DNA of 64,000 bases from Campylobacter concisus (GCF_003049085.1 NZ_PIQX01000002.1:1-64000), one strand, 5' to 3'; counted from the first letter of the stretch, positions 43,763 to 53,293 are shown. The notes: generated from the sequence alone by a model not told the origin. Program-made: numbers and translations.

Positions 43763-46183
43763 CTATTCCATTCTACGAGGCTTGCCTAGTAAGAAACCTT
43801 GTGCGTAAGGTATTTCAAAATTTTTGATTTGATTTAAAATTTCTTCTGAACTTACAAACTCGGCTACTATTTTGTGGCCTTGTTTTTTTGCAAAGCTTAC
43901 GATGGTTTCTACTAGAACTCTAGCATTTTCATCAAATGGAAGCTTTTTGATTATCGAGCCATCTATCTTTATGGTGTCTATATCAAGCTCTAAAATTCGG
44001 TAGTAGTTTGAGTATCCTGAGCCAAAGTCATCAATCGAAATTTTACATCCATAGCCTTTGACGCGTTTTATGAAAGAATTTACCGCAACATAGTCGCTAA
44101 GCTCTTCACTCTCTAGCATTTCAAAGCAAATTTTATTAGGATCTTTGCACTCGTTTAGCTTGCTCTCTATAAGCTCTCTCATACTAGCATCAGCAATATC
44201 GGTAATTGATAAATTTATTGAGAACATATAATCTGGATATCTCTTGGCAAGATCAAACGCAAGACTTATCACCTTTTTGGTTATTTGCGGATATAGTTGC
44301 GTTTTCATGGCAATATCTAAAAATTCGCCCGGATAGTGTATCTTGCCATTTTGATCGATTATACGAACCAAAACTTCATAATACTTTGCTTCGGTTTCAT
44401 TTTCTTCTAAGTTAAAGATGCCTTGTGCTTCTACGATGACTCTATCGTTTTCTAATGCATCTTCGATTAGCTGAACTGCCAGCTGGTTTTTGTGATATTT
44501 CATCTCAATGGCGTCATTTTCTAGATAGTAGTAAATATTGCTACCATTTTCTATTGCGAGCTGATTTGCAAGGACTGATTGCATTAGGCGGTTAGTTTGT
44601 GGTGTATCGTTTGGCAATGAAACACCAAATACCATTTTTATGCCTGGTAAGTTTTCAAATTTTTCATCAATAGCGACATTTATTCTATTTGAGCCAAAAT
44701 ATTCTCTTATATATTCAATATCTCTTACGATGTTATCGCCTTCATACCACATATAAAATGCGTCATCTTGAAATCTAAATAGCTTTGCTTTTATCTCAGA
44801 AGCATCTATGCAAAGCTTTAGTGTATCAGCTACTGCTTTTAGCATTGCATCGATAATCTTAGTTTGATAAAAGAATCTTAAAATCTTAAAATTTTTAATG
44901 CTTAAGCAAATTAGCACTCCATCTTTTTGCGCGTCTAAAATTTCAGTTAAAGCAAAGTAGTTGCCAAAGCCTGTTAGCTTATCGATTGAAGATTGTATTT
45001 TTATTTGTTCATTTTTTTGAGTTAGCTCGTTTAGTATTAGCGCCTCTTTAGTCCTATCAAGTTTTACCGCTATATAGCCCTCAAATTTATTCTTAAAGAA
45101 AAATGGTGAAAATTTTACCTTTTCATATAAAAAATCACCGCTTTTTGTTCTGCTTATAAGCTCATCACTCTCCCAAGGTAGAGATTTTTGCAGAGCATCT
45201 TTTATGGATTCATAAAAGCTTTGTGGGTGCATATATGATTTTAGTATTCTAGGATTTTTACCGATTACATCCTTTAGCTTGTAGCCAGTTTTTTCTTCAA
45301 AGGTTTTATTTACGTATGAAATTCTATTGTATTTATCGCAATAGATAATAGAGCTATGATCGTTTTCAACCGTGGATCTTAAGAGTTTTATCTGTCTTAA
45401 ACGCTCTGAGGCCATTTTAATTTGATATAGGCCAAATGCACAAAATATTATAAATGCAAGTAAGCAAATTATTTGAGCTATTTTTGCGTTATTCACCTCA
45501 TCAGAGTGAAATTCTAGGATTTTGTTTCTAAAATTTTCTATCAGATTATCAAGATGTAGCTCTTTTGCACTATTTGAGATTGTATGTAAAGTTTTTGTAG
45601 CTTGAGCTGCATAAAGTATCTTGTCTAATACATTTTGAGCTTTTTGGTTATCTTTATACTCGTTTTTATACATTTTTATTTGCTTTGAAATTTCATCTAT
45701 TACTTCAGGACTAAGCATCAAAGCACCTTTTATCGCATAAAATATAGGCTCAAGCTTATTTGGAAGTGCTAGATTTTGTATCTCATATTGACTTATTTGG
45801 ATATAAGAATCTATAGATGAGTTTACATAAGCTGATCTTTGTAAAAAAAATACTTTTTTACTAAATACATCTCTTATGTTTTGTAGATCTTTTGTTATTT
45901 CATTTTGATGAAACAACAGCATCTCATCACTAAGCATTGAAAGGTTGCTCAAATTTGTATCAAAAGAATTTATGTCAGCATTGAGTTTGTCGTAGTTTGA
46001 GACATCATAAATATTATTTAAAGAAAAAGTTATCTCATTGTCTATAAATTTTAGATTTAAAATTCCATCATCAAATTTATGAGCCGTATCAATGGCTATA
46101 TTTGCTTTATATATAAAAAATGCACTAATGAAAAATATAGCTACTAAGACGCTAAGTATGGTTTTTATTCGTTTAGTACTCAT
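43763..46183 (-). CDS. Membrane PAS-GGDEF(degenerate)-EAL protein
   Basis: The 806-residue protein has a membrane helix at about 11-28, a periplasmic sensor region of about 200 residues, a second helix at about 235-256, a PAS domain at about 270-380 (YCDKYNRISYVNKTFEEKTG), a GGDEF-like domain at about 395-545 whose active site is degenerate (QDDAFYMWYEG where GGEEF would be), and an EAL domain at about 555-800 with YYEVLVRI, FSINLSITD, CFEMLESEE and the conserved SIDDFGSGYSNYYRI. It probably degrades or senses cyclic di-GMP. It overlaps the dihaem peroxidase gene by 11 bases, so the two form one unit. Confidence 0.85.
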   Translation of the reverse strand: MSTKRIKTILSVLVAIFFISAFFIYKANIAIDTAHKFDDGILNLKFIDNEITFSLNNIYDVSNYDKLNADINSFDTNLSNLSMLSDEMLLFHQNEITKDLQNIRDVFSKKVFFLQRSAYVNSSIDSYIQISQYEIQNLALPNKLEPIFYAIKGALMLSPEVIDEISKQIKMYKNEYKDNQKAQNVLDKILYAAQATKTLHTISNSAKELHLDNLIENFRNKILEFHSDEVNNAKIAQIICLLAFIIFCAFGLYQIKMASERLRQIKLLRSTVENDHSSIIYCDKYNRISYVNKTFEEKTGYKLKDVIGKNPRILKSYMHPQSFYESIKDALQKSLPWESDELISRTKSGDFLYEKVKFSPFFFKNKFEGYIAVKLDRTKEALILNELTQKNEQIKIQSSIDKLTGFGNYFALTEILDAQKDGVLICLSIKNFKILRFFYQTKIIDAMLKAVADTLKLCIDASEIKAKLFRFQDDAFYMWYEGDNIVRDIEYIREYFGSNRINVAIDEKFENLPGIKMVFGVSLPNDTPQTNRLMQSVLANQLAIENGSNIYYYLENDAIEMKYHKNQLAVQLIEDALENDRVIVEAQGIFNLEENETEAKYYEVLVRIIDQNGKIHYPGEFLDIAMKTQLYPQITKKVISLAFDLAKRYPDYMFSINLSITDIADASMRELIESKLNECKDPNKICFEMLESEELSDYVAVNSFIKRVKGYGCKISIDDFGSGYSNYYRILELDIDTIKIDGSIIKKLPFDENARVLVETIVSFAKKQGHKIVAEFVSSEEILNQIKNFEIPYAQGFLLGKPRRME

Positions 46184-47045
46184 TTAGTATCCTAGGCTTT
46201 TTACCATTTAATGTTAGAAAAAATGAGTATAAAGCATCAATTTCATCTTTGCTAAACTCATATCCTAGCTGGTAGTTACCAATAAAGCTTATAGCCTCTT
46301 TTAGATCATTTATCTCTCCATGGGATAAATATGGGGCAGTTTTTGTAACATTTCTTAGTGATGGCACTCTTCTTAATCTTTTGTTTGCATCTAGGGCAGA
46401 AATTCTTTCTCGGCCAATATCTTGTGTCAAATTTCCTCCCAAATTTCTACCATTGTGACAAGCGGCACAGCCTATATTATTAAATATCTCAAATCCTTTC
46501 TTTGCGCTATCGTCTATGGCATTGTTATCACCTGATATAAAACGATCAAATGGCGAATCAATACTCAAGACAGCCTTCTCAAACTCAGCTATTGCATCTA
46601 CAATATTATCAAAATTAATGCCGTCATTATAAATTTTTTTAAATAAAATTTTGTACTCAGAGATATTATTTACAGAATCCACTATCTTGTCATTATCTGA
46701 GTTTAGTTCTATTCTAGAAGTTATGGACTCTTTTACTTGATCCTTTAAATTGCTAATCTTTGCATCGCTATAAAATAGATAGTTTGCTGCAGCGTTTAAT
46801 ATGGTTGGAGGATTTAAAGTGCCTTTTTCCATGCTATCTTGGTTGCTTCCGCTTAAATTCCAATACAGGTTGTGACAAGTTTGACAAGAGTAGTTTTCAT
46901 TTGGACTTAGCCTTTTGTCAAAAAAGAGTTTTTTGCCAAGCAGAGCCTTTTCTTCATTATATTTTACTACCGTAAGAGGTTTGTAGGATTCATATTTACA
47001 AAATGAAATCGTGATGATAAATAGACAAATTATAACGCCCTTCAT
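46173..47045 (-). CDS. Dihaem cytochrome c peroxidase-like protein
   Basis: A 290-residue exported protein with two haem c motifs, CQTCH at about 54-58 and CAACH at about 193-197, in the MauG/CcpA peroxidase arrangement: GKKLFFDKRLSPNENYSCQTC, TLNPPTILNAA, GFEIFNNIGCAACHNG and the peroxidase-like VPSLRNVTKTAPYLSHGE segment. The signal peptide is about residues 1-17 (ITISFC). It would reduce peroxide or oxidise a partner. The overlapping EAL gene is downstream; pairing of a peroxidase with a cyclic di-GMP enzyme is unusual. Confidence 0.88.
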   Translation of the reverse strand: MKGVIICLFIITISFCKYESYKPLTVVKYNEEKALLGKKLFFDKRLSPNENYSCQTCHNLYWNLSGSNQDSMEKGTLNPPTILNAAANYLFYSDAKISNLKDQVKESITSRIELNSDNDKIVDSVNNISEYKILFKKIYNDGINFDNIVDAIAEFEKAVLSIDSPFDRFISGDNNAIDDSAKKGFEIFNNIGCAACHNGRNLGGNLTQDIGRERISALDANKRLRRVPSLRNVTKTAPYLSHGEINDLKEAISFIGNYQLGYEFSKDEIDALYSFFLTLNGKKPRILNEY

Positions 47046-47185
47046 AACGCCCCTAATTTTTAATTTTCTTTTTTATATCGGCAAATTTTTGATTTTTTAT
47101 ATAGTACATTATTTTATTGTTTTTTGAAATTTATGATACAATTCGCTCGATTTAGAAAATATTTATATTTCAGGGAGGAGAAGTC

Positions 47186-47626
47186 ATGAAAAAAGGCTTT
47201 ACGATGATTGAGTTGATCTTCGTGATCGTTATATTGGGCATATTAGCTGCGGTTGCTATACCAAAACTAGCTGCAACAAGGGATGATGCAGAGATATCAA
47301 AAACTGCTTCAAATATACAAACACTTATTTCGGACTTGGGTTCTTACTATACTTCACAAGGCGAATTTGCTTCTGGTGCAGATGCTGTTAAAAAGATGTC
47401 AAATGTTAAGAATCCAGTAAATGCAAAAAATGATAAGTGCCTAGAAGTGGGTGCTGGAAACAACACTAATGGTGAGATAAAGATGACTATTAGCGTAGGC
47501 GGTCTTTGTGAACAAGTTTGGAAATTGCCAGGCTTAGTAGATGTTAAAGCCTTAATCGAAAGTACTGCCGACAACAAGACAGCTAATTCGCTTAAATTTG
47601 GCGGCATGGGCATAAAATATAAATAA
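47186..47626 (+). CDS. Type II/IV pseudopilin-like protein
   Basis: A 146-residue protein with a class III prepilin signal: KKGFTMIELIFVIVILGILA, with cleavage expected after the glycine and the usual E5. The mature domain is long for a pseudopilin and contains two cysteines (NDKCLEVG and GLCEQVW) that could form a disulfide. It is preceded by a strong ribosome site (GGGAGGAG). No assembly ATPase, peptidase or secretin gene is in this window, so its machinery lies elsewhere. The tandem repeat and MATE gene follow. Confidence 0.85.
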   Translation: MKKGFTMIELIFVIVILGILAAVAIPKLAATRDDAEISKTASNIQTLISDLGSYYTSQGEFASGADAVKKMSNVKNPVNAKNDKCLEVGAGNNTNGEIKMTISVGGLCEQVWKLPGLVDVKALIESTADNKTANSLKFGGMGIKYK

Positions 47627-47725
47627 AATTTTTAGCAAGGTATTTTCCTTGCTTTTTATGATATTTGGCCTACTAAATTTCTAATATAACAAAGACTGAT
47701 AGAAATACAAATTTTTTACACAAAT

Positions 47726-47779
47726 AATTTATATACATAAAAATAAGCTTTCAATTTATATACATAAAAATAAGCTTTC
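47726..47779 (+). repeat. Perfect 27-bp tandem duplication
   Basis: AATTTATATACATAAAAATA and the following GCTTTC part occur twice back to back, 47726-47752 and 47753-47779, with no difference between the copies. It lies 100 bases after the pseudopilin stop and 125 bases before the MATE start. It could be recent slippage or a doubled regulatory site. Confidence 0.9.
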
Positions 47780-47903
47780 TAAGATTTAATGCGTTGCCAA
47801 AAGATATCAAATCTTAACTATGCTAATGAGTAATGGCTTTTTATTAAATTTAATTGATTTTATTCTTTACAAATTTTAAAGATAAAAAACGTAAAATCAA
47901 GCC

Positions 47904-49235
47904 ATGGATTTACTAAAAGACCCGTTAAATAAGCTCATCATCTCGCTTTCGCTTCCAGCCGGCACCGCAATGATGTTTAATACTCTTTATAATGTTACCG
48001 GCACATTTTTTGCAGCAAAAATTTCTACCCTTGCCGTAGCTGGTATGGCTATGAGCTTTTTGCTTTATCTAAGTATTGTGGGCATTGGGCTTGGTTTTGG
48101 CTCAGCACTAACTGCGCTAATAGGCAATAGCCTTGGAGCAGGAAAGATAAAAATGGCTAAATTTTATGCGGCAAATGGAATTATCTTTGTGCTAGTATTT
48201 GCTATTTTTATGGGGTTTTGTGGCTATTTTTTAGCACCGAATTTGCTCACTTTTTTAGGAGCCGATCATCACTATTTAAAAGAGGCTCTTGATTACGCAG
48301 GTGTTATCTTTCTTGCTGCACCATTTTTCTTGATTATCAAATCTCTAAACGGCGTGCTTGTGGCACTTGGAGATACAAAAAGTTACCGCAATTGGCTATT
48401 TTATGGCCTTTTTATTAACGCATTTTTTTGCTACTTTTTTGCATTTATTTTGGACCTTGGCGTAAAAGGACTTGCTCTAGCAACAGCTAGTGTTCAGCTT
48501 TTGGGCATGATCTACCTTTTTGCAAAAGTTAAAAAAGCTAAGATGATCGAGCCAAGAAATTTAAGCTATTTTGTGCCAAATTTTGGCATTTGGGCAAAGA
48601 TTGCAAAGCAAGCTCTACCAGCTTGCTTAAACTATCTATCGATGTCGCTTGGCTCACTTGTGCTTTTAAAATTTATAAGCTACTATGGCGTAAATGCCGT
48701 AGCGGGGTACGGTATAGCTTTAAGGATAGAGCAAATTTTGGTATTGCCGACCATTGGTATGGCCGCAGCGGTTTTAAGTATTGTTTCAAGAAACTATGGT
48801 GCTAGAAATTTTAAAAGAGCTAAGCAATGCTATAAAATTTCGCTTCTTTTTTTGCTTATTTATTGTGTATTTGCTTGCGTTTTTATTAGATTTTTTGGTG
48901 AAGATATGATAAGAATTTTTGATGATACGCCGGTGGTTTTGGAGATAGCAGGGCTTTATCTTGGTATAAATTCTCTTGCTTACATAGCTTATGGCACGAT
49001 AAATGTCTCAGGCAGTACTCTTCAGGCCATAAAACGCCCAGTGGCCATCTTTTTGCTAAATGGATTTAGGCAATTTGTACTTCAAGGATCACTTTTTTAC
49101 GTTGTAGTTTTTTATTTTGGTCTTGAGATAAAATTTATATGGCTAGCTCTATTTTTTAGTGTCTATCTCACAGCCATTTGCTTCGTCTTTTGGACGCTTT
49201 ATCAGTTAAGAAGGGCTACTGGCGTAAGCTTTTAA
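47904..49235 (+). CDS. MATE family efflux transporter
   Basis: A 443-residue inner-membrane antiporter with 12 predicted helices in two halves. Motifs include PAGTAMMFNTLYNVTGTFF in helix 1, the conserved GFGSALTALIGNSLGAG, and the second-half ALPACLNYLSMSLGS and RIEQILVLPTIGMAAAV. MATE pumps expel cationic drugs or metabolites with sodium or protons. It is close to the NorM/DinF branch, but the substrate is not evident. It overlaps the convergent znuB-type gene by 20 bases. Confidence 0.88.
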   Translation: MDLLKDPLNKLIISLSLPAGTAMMFNTLYNVTGTFFAAKISTLAVAGMAMSFLLYLSIVGIGLGFGSALTALIGNSLGAGKIKMAKFYAANGIIFVLVFAIFMGFCGYFLAPNLLTFLGADHHYLKEALDYAGVIFLAAPFFLIIKSLNGVLVALGDTKSYRNWLFYGLFINAFFCYFFAFILDLGVKGLALATASVQLLGMIYLFAKVKKAKMIEPRNLSYFVPNFGIWAKIAKQALPACLNYLSMSLGSLVLLKFISYYGVNAVAGYGIALRIEQILVLPTIGMAAAVLSIVSRNYGARNFKRAKQCYKISLLFLLIYCVFACVFIRFFGEDMIRIFDDTPVVLEIAGLYLGINSLAYIAYGTINVSGSTLQAIKRPVAIFLLNGFRQFVLQGSLFYVVVFYFGLEIKFIWLALFFSVYLTAICFVFWTLYQLRRATGVSF

Positions 49236-50022
49236 ATTTAAAACAAAATGCAAAAAAGCAAAGTGAAGCAACTAAGATTATACTAGCTCCTCCTGTTAGA
49301 TTAAAATAAAAGCTAATAAATAGACCGCTAAAACAAAAAACGACCGAAAAGATAGTAGAGATTAGCATCATCAGCCCAAGTCTTTTGGCAAAAATTTGTG
49401 CTAAATATGGCGGTATAGTAAGAAGAGCGATGACTAGAATCAGCCCAACAACACGAATCGTAGCCACCACACAAAGTGCCATCATGCACACTAATAAATA
49501 GTGAAAAAATGTTGTATTTACGCCGCGCAGCTTTGCAAACTCTGCATCAAAGCTAATAGCTACAAATTGACGATAAAAAAGGGCAATGAGTGCTAAAAAT
49601 AAGATGTCTAAAATACTCATACATGTTATATCTTGCCCGCTTACTGCTAAGATAGAGCCAAAAAGATAGCTCATAAGATCGGCATTGTATCCCGGAGTTA
49701 AATCGATAAAAATGATACCAATAGCCATGCCAAATGCCCAAATAGCACCGATAACTGAGTCGATGTTGGTTTTATCTTTTAGCGTAATAGTGGCGATTAT
49801 AAGGGCTAAAAAGAGTGAAAATATGCTAGCTCCAAGAAGTGGTTCAAGCGAGAAGAAAAAGGCAAGTCCTATGCCGCCATATGCTCCGTGCGCGATACCG
49901 CCAGCGATAAAAGTCATTTTATTTATAACAACGAGTGAGCCTATGAGCCCACAAATAATACTAACTAAAATGCCAGCAATAAAGGCATTTTGCATAAAAT
50001 TTAACTCTAAAATTTCACTCAT
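49216..50022 (-). CDS. znuB: Zinc ABC transporter permease
   Basis: A 268-residue inner-membrane permease of the ABC-3 family with about eight hydrophobic helices. Recognisable segments are NAFIAGILVSIICGLIGSLV, the AGGIAHGAYGGIGLAFF loop that contacts the ATPase, and VVATIRVVGLILVIALLTIPP. It follows znuC by one base and ends the znuA operon. Manganese or iron cannot be excluded as substrates from the permease alone; zinc is favoured by its ZnuA partner. Confidence 0.9.
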   Translation of the reverse strand: MSEILELNFMQNAFIAGILVSIICGLIGSLVVINKMTFIAGGIAHGAYGGIGLAFFFSLEPLLGASIFSLFLALIIATITLKDKTNIDSVIGAIWAFGMAIGIIFIDLTPGYNADLMSYLFGSILAVSGQDITCMSILDILFLALIALFYRQFVAISFDAEFAKLRGVNTTFFHYLLVCMMALCVVATIRVVGLILVIALLTIPPYLAQIFAKRLGLMMLISTIFSVVFCFSGLFISFYFNLTGGASIILVASLCFFAFCFKFKSLRQ

Positions 50023-50023
50023 T

Positions 50024-50809
50024 TTATCTCTTTAGCTTAAAAACATTACTTTTGATTTTGCACTCACATTCGCCAAGTGCGATCTCGACATCGCAAAAAT
50101 GGCTATGAGATTTTGCTAAATGCTCTATAAATTCTCTTTTTGCAGTATCTTCATGAGTTTTATGGATATGTAAATTTTTACTCACATAGGCGATTTTTGT
50201 AGCATAATTTAGCACGATATTTAGATCGTGACTTACCAAAACTACACCAACACCACTTGCATTTATATTTTTTAAAATTTCATAAATTTCAGCCTGACCC
50301 TTTGTATCGATACTGGCTGTTGGCTCGTCTAAAACGAGGACCTTTGCATTTGCACAAAGCGCTCTTGCGATATATACACGCTGTCTTTGGCCACCGCTTA
50401 GCTCACCAATTCTAGCGCTTGCAAATTCTTTCATGCCAACTTTCTCAAGGGCAGCAAGAGCCATTTGTTTCTCACCTCGCGAGTAAAAACCAAAAATTTT
50501 TTTATCGATTAGCCCCATTAAAACTACTTCTAAAACCATCATCGGAAAGCTTTGATTTGAGAGAAAATTTTGAGGCACATAGCCTATAAATTTACTGACT
50601 TCGCTTGGCTCTTTTCCAAAAAGCTTTATCTCGCCACTTTGAGGCTTAAGTAGTCCTAAGATAAGCTTTAAAAGCGTGCTTTTGCCACCACCATTTGGAC
50701 CGATGATAGCTAAAAACTCATCGCTACTATAATCTAAATTGATACCTTCTAAAACCACTTGCTTATCGTAGCTAAAGTTTAAATTTTTAATTTTTATAAT
50801 TTCTTTCAA
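50024..50809 (-). CDS. znuC: Zinc ABC transporter ATP-binding protein
   Basis: The 261-residue ATPase shows Walker A (GPNGGGKSTLLKL), the Q-loop region VPQNFLSNQ, the ABC signature LSGGQRQRVYIARAL, Walker B (VLVLDEPTASID) and the H-loop (VVLVSHDLN). I start it at the TTG at 50809, which overlaps the stop of the upstream gene by four bases (TTGA); the longer open frame to 50860 lies within that upstream gene and is not ATPase-like. It is translationally coupled to the NicO-like gene. Confidence 0.93.
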   Translation of the reverse strand: MKEIIKIKNLNFSYDKQVVLEGINLDYSSDEFLAIIGPNGGGKSTLLKLILGLLKPQSGEIKLFGKEPSEVSKFIGYVPQNFLSNQSFPMMVLEVVLMGLIDKKIFGFYSRGEKQMALAALEKVGMKEFASARIGELSGGQRQRVYIARALCANAKVLVLDEPTASIDTKGQAEIYEILKNINASGVGVVLVSHDLNIVLNYATKIAYVSKNLHIHKTHEDTAKREFIEHLAKSHSHFCDVEIALGECECKIKSNVFKLKR

Positions 50810-52311
50810 AACAGACTCTTTTGCGTAAATGTCGTAGTAAAAATAAAAAGTCCAAGCCAAAGCATAACGCTAAGAGCCATAAATTCGGCATAGATTTTAA
50901 ACTTTTTTAACTTAATGTTTGTGCTCTCATTTATCTTGGCTCCAAAAACAGCCGCTAAAAATATCACTGCGCTCATGCCAAGCGCCATAAATAGGCCACT
51001 TATAACGCCTGCAAAGTAGCTGCCTAGCTCATTTGCTAGCACAAAGACAAGTATCGTGCCAGGACAAGGAATAAGTGCCGCTGCAGCTGCAACCAGCCAT
51101 TCTTCTTTGTTTTTTGGTTTTTTTGTAGTACAGATATTACAGCCACAGTCGCTAGTAAATTTTGTATTTTTACTCAAATTTTGGCTTAAACTTGAGCTAA
51201 AAATATAAAATTTATTTAACTCTTTTTTGCTTGAAAGATAAATTTTGACCTTTTTATAAAGCATAAAAATCGCTACAAAAAAGATAATAACGCCAGAAAA
51301 TGCTGTCGTAACGCTTGCTGTATCTTTTGTCAGATCGCTACTGATCTCACGTAATATCATAAAACTAGCAAGCACAAAAATAAACGCTCCCACAACATGT
51401 AAAAATCCGATCTTTAAAGAGAAGAAAAAGGCTTTGGTGTAGCTTCCACCAGTTGCAGCAAAATAAGAGCTTGTAAGCACCTTGCCATGTCCAGCAGATG
51501 CAGCGTGTAAAAAGCCATAACCAAATGATATGAGCGCTAAAAATAGCAGAGTGAGCGGACTTTTTTGATCAAAATTTCTTAGAATTTGCTTTAATCTATC
51601 AAGCATGCTTAGACTTGTTTTTGAAACAAGATCAAACTTAGCTTCATCGATCTTATCGATCTGGCTTAAATTTTCATCTTCAAAATTTACTGAGTTCGGC
51701 TCTTTTAGAAGCTCTTTTAATGCAGGCTTTTCGTTATGAGCTTTGGCTGCAGCCTTACTTGAAAATGTAAAAAATATTAAATTTGCATTTGGATTTGGTA
51801 TCGTCCAAAACTGATCTGACACTAAAAATGCGTTATTTTGTGTAAATTTAAAATTAAAATATCCCTCTTTGTCGTCCATTTCGACAGACACCACAAAGCC
51901 ATCTTTGATAAGCAAATTTGTCTTAAAACTAACATCAAATTTTAATCTGCCCTCATCAAAATAGAGTTTATACTCTTTTAAATTTAGCTCAAGCTTTGTA
52001 GCATTTTCATCTTTGTAAAAGTACTCAATATTCGTTAAATAGTGCCTTGGCACAAGATAATCAAGTAAATTTAAGCGGATCTTTTTGATCTCGCTTTCAT
52101 CTATCTTTTCATCCTGATTTAGGTCAAAATTTTGTCTCATAAGCTCTGAGAAATTTTGCGAAAATGTCCATGAAAAAGCAATTGTAGAGATATTGTTTTC
52201 GTTTGAGTCAAATTTAACGCTCACGTGAGCGGTCGGGCTATAAAGCGAGCAAAGAGCACACCCGAAGGCATTTATAGCAAAGAAGCAAATGACAATCAGG
52301 CGTGCTAACAT
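50806..52311 (-). CDS. DUF1007/NicO-like metal permease
   Basis: The 501-residue protein has a signal-like start (residues 1-17), a soluble DUF1007-like domain to about residue 240, then about six membrane helices of the NicO/RcnA metal-transport fold, with FGYGFLHAASAGHGKVLTSSY and the later AAAALIPCPGTILVFVLANE. A cysteine-rich loop, SDCGCNICTTKK, lies in the middle of the membrane part. RcnA-type proteins export nickel or cobalt; others take it up. It sits between znuA and znuC in the same unit (three bases after the znuA stop), which suggests it works with zinc or a similar divalent cation. Its direction of transport is not known. Confidence 0.75.
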   Translation of the reverse strand: MLARLIVICFFAINAFGCALCSLYSPTAHVSVKFDSNENNISTIAFSWTFSQNFSELMRQNFDLNQDEKIDESEIKKIRLNLLDYLVPRHYLTNIEYFYKDENATKLELNLKEYKLYFDEGRLKFDVSFKTNLLIKDGFVVSVEMDDKEGYFNFKFTQNNAFLVSDQFWTIPNPNANLIFFTFSSKAAAKAHNEKPALKELLKEPNSVNFEDENLSQIDKIDEAKFDLVSKTSLSMLDRLKQILRNFDQKSPLTLLFLALISFGYGFLHAASAGHGKVLTSSYFAATGGSYTKAFFFSLKIGFLHVVGAFIFVLASFMILREISSDLTKDTASVTTAFSGVIIFFVAIFMLYKKVKIYLSSKKELNKFYIFSSSLSQNLSKNTKFTSDCGCNICTTKKPKNKEEWLVAAAAALIPCPGTILVFVLANELGSYFAGVISGLFMALGMSAVIFLAAVFGAKINESTNIKLKKFKIYAEFMALSVMLWLGLFIFTTTFTQKSLF

Positions 52312-52314
52312 TTT

Positions 52315-53253
52315 TTATAGACTCTTAGCAAAAATTTCTGCTGTTTTTTTCATCTCATCTAGCCAATTTTCTGGAAGCTGATCAATACTTATGACCTTTG
52401 AGCCAGTCTCTTTTGCTACTAAATTCGCAGCCTTTGTTGGAAACTGCGGAGCCACGAAAATAACCTTTACGCCGTGCTCTTTAGCTTCTTCTATGAGCTC
52501 TTTTAGCTCAGCTGGCTTTGGCTCTTTGCCCTCTATCTCGATGGCAATTTGCTCTAAGTTATAGCGTTTTGCAAAATATCCCCAAGATGGGTGATATACG
52601 ATAAATTCGCGAGTTTTAACATCTTTTAGAGTATTTTTTATAAAACTATCAAGCTCGTCAAGATTAGCTTTAAATTTAGCTAAATTTTCCTCATAGAGTT
52701 TTGCATTTTGCGGAAATTTCTCTATTAATGCCTTGGCTATATTATCAGCTTGAGTTTTTACTAAAACTGGATCAAGCCAAATGTGCGGATCAAGGCCATC
52801 ATGATGATGGTGATGATGTTCGCCAGCTTCGTGGTCATGGTCATGATGCTCGTGATGCTCATGTTTATGCTCGCCCTCATGCTTGTGCTCGTGATGTTCA
52901 TGGTGTTCATGATGCTCGTGTTCATCACTCATAGCGATCTTTTCGATGCCTTCTTGTGTTTTTACAATGTGTAAATTTTTAAAAGATTTTGAAAAACGCT
53001 CTAGCCAAGTATCTTCAAACTCAATACCAATAGCAAAGTAAAGCTCGCTCTTTTCAAGCTCCTTCATCTGTTTTGGCTTTGGCTCATAAGTGTGCGGATC
53101 AGCACCTTTGCCAACCATTGTATTTACGCTTAGTGTATCACCAGCGATCTGCTCAACAAAAAATTTTGTAGGCAATATACTAGTCGTAACAACTGGCTTT
53201 GCAAAAAGTGACAAAGCGCAAACTGCTAAAAAAACAAAAATCTTTCTCACCAT
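52315..53253 (-). CDS. znuA: Zinc ABC transporter substrate-binding protein, His-rich
   Basis: A 312-residue periplasmic zinc-binding protein. I start at ATG 53253 (strong GGAGAG before it) because the 42 residues before it in the open frame lack a signal peptide; the mature start is near KPVVTTSILPTKFFVEQI. Ligand histidines are expected at H54 (ADPHTYEP), around 155-161 (LDPHIWLDP) and in the C-terminal half. Residues 111-151 form a histidine-rich loop (EHHEHHEHHEH...) typical of ZnuA, which delivers or buffers zinc. It heads the znuA-NicO-znuC-znuB operon. Confidence 0.95.
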   Translation of the reverse strand: MVRKIFVFLAVCALSLFAKPVVTTSILPTKFFVEQIAGDTLSVNTMVGKGADPHTYEPKPKQMKELEKSELYFAIGIEFEDTWLERFSKSFKNLHIVKTQEGIEKIAMSDEHEHHEHHEHHEHKHEGEHKHEHHEHHDHDHEAGEHHHHHHDGLDPHIWLDPVLVKTQADNIAKALIEKFPQNAKLYEENLAKFKANLDELDSFIKNTLKDVKTREFIVYHPSWGYFAKRYNLEQIAIEIEGKEPKPAELKELIEEAKEHGVKVIFVAPQFPTKAANLVAKETGSKVISIDQLPENWLDEMKKTAEIFAKSL

Positions 53254-53293
53254 CTCTCCTTTATTTGAAAAAATATTGCGGAAGTTTAGCAGA

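Noticed and set aside
50810-50860. Longer start for znuC
   Set aside because: The extension lies inside the NicO-like gene, is not ATPase-like, and the TTG at 50809 gives the usual family start.
52701-52974. Plus-strand frames opposite the His-rich loop of znuA
   Set aside because: They come from the CAT/CAC repeats of the loop read on the other strand; no start signals.
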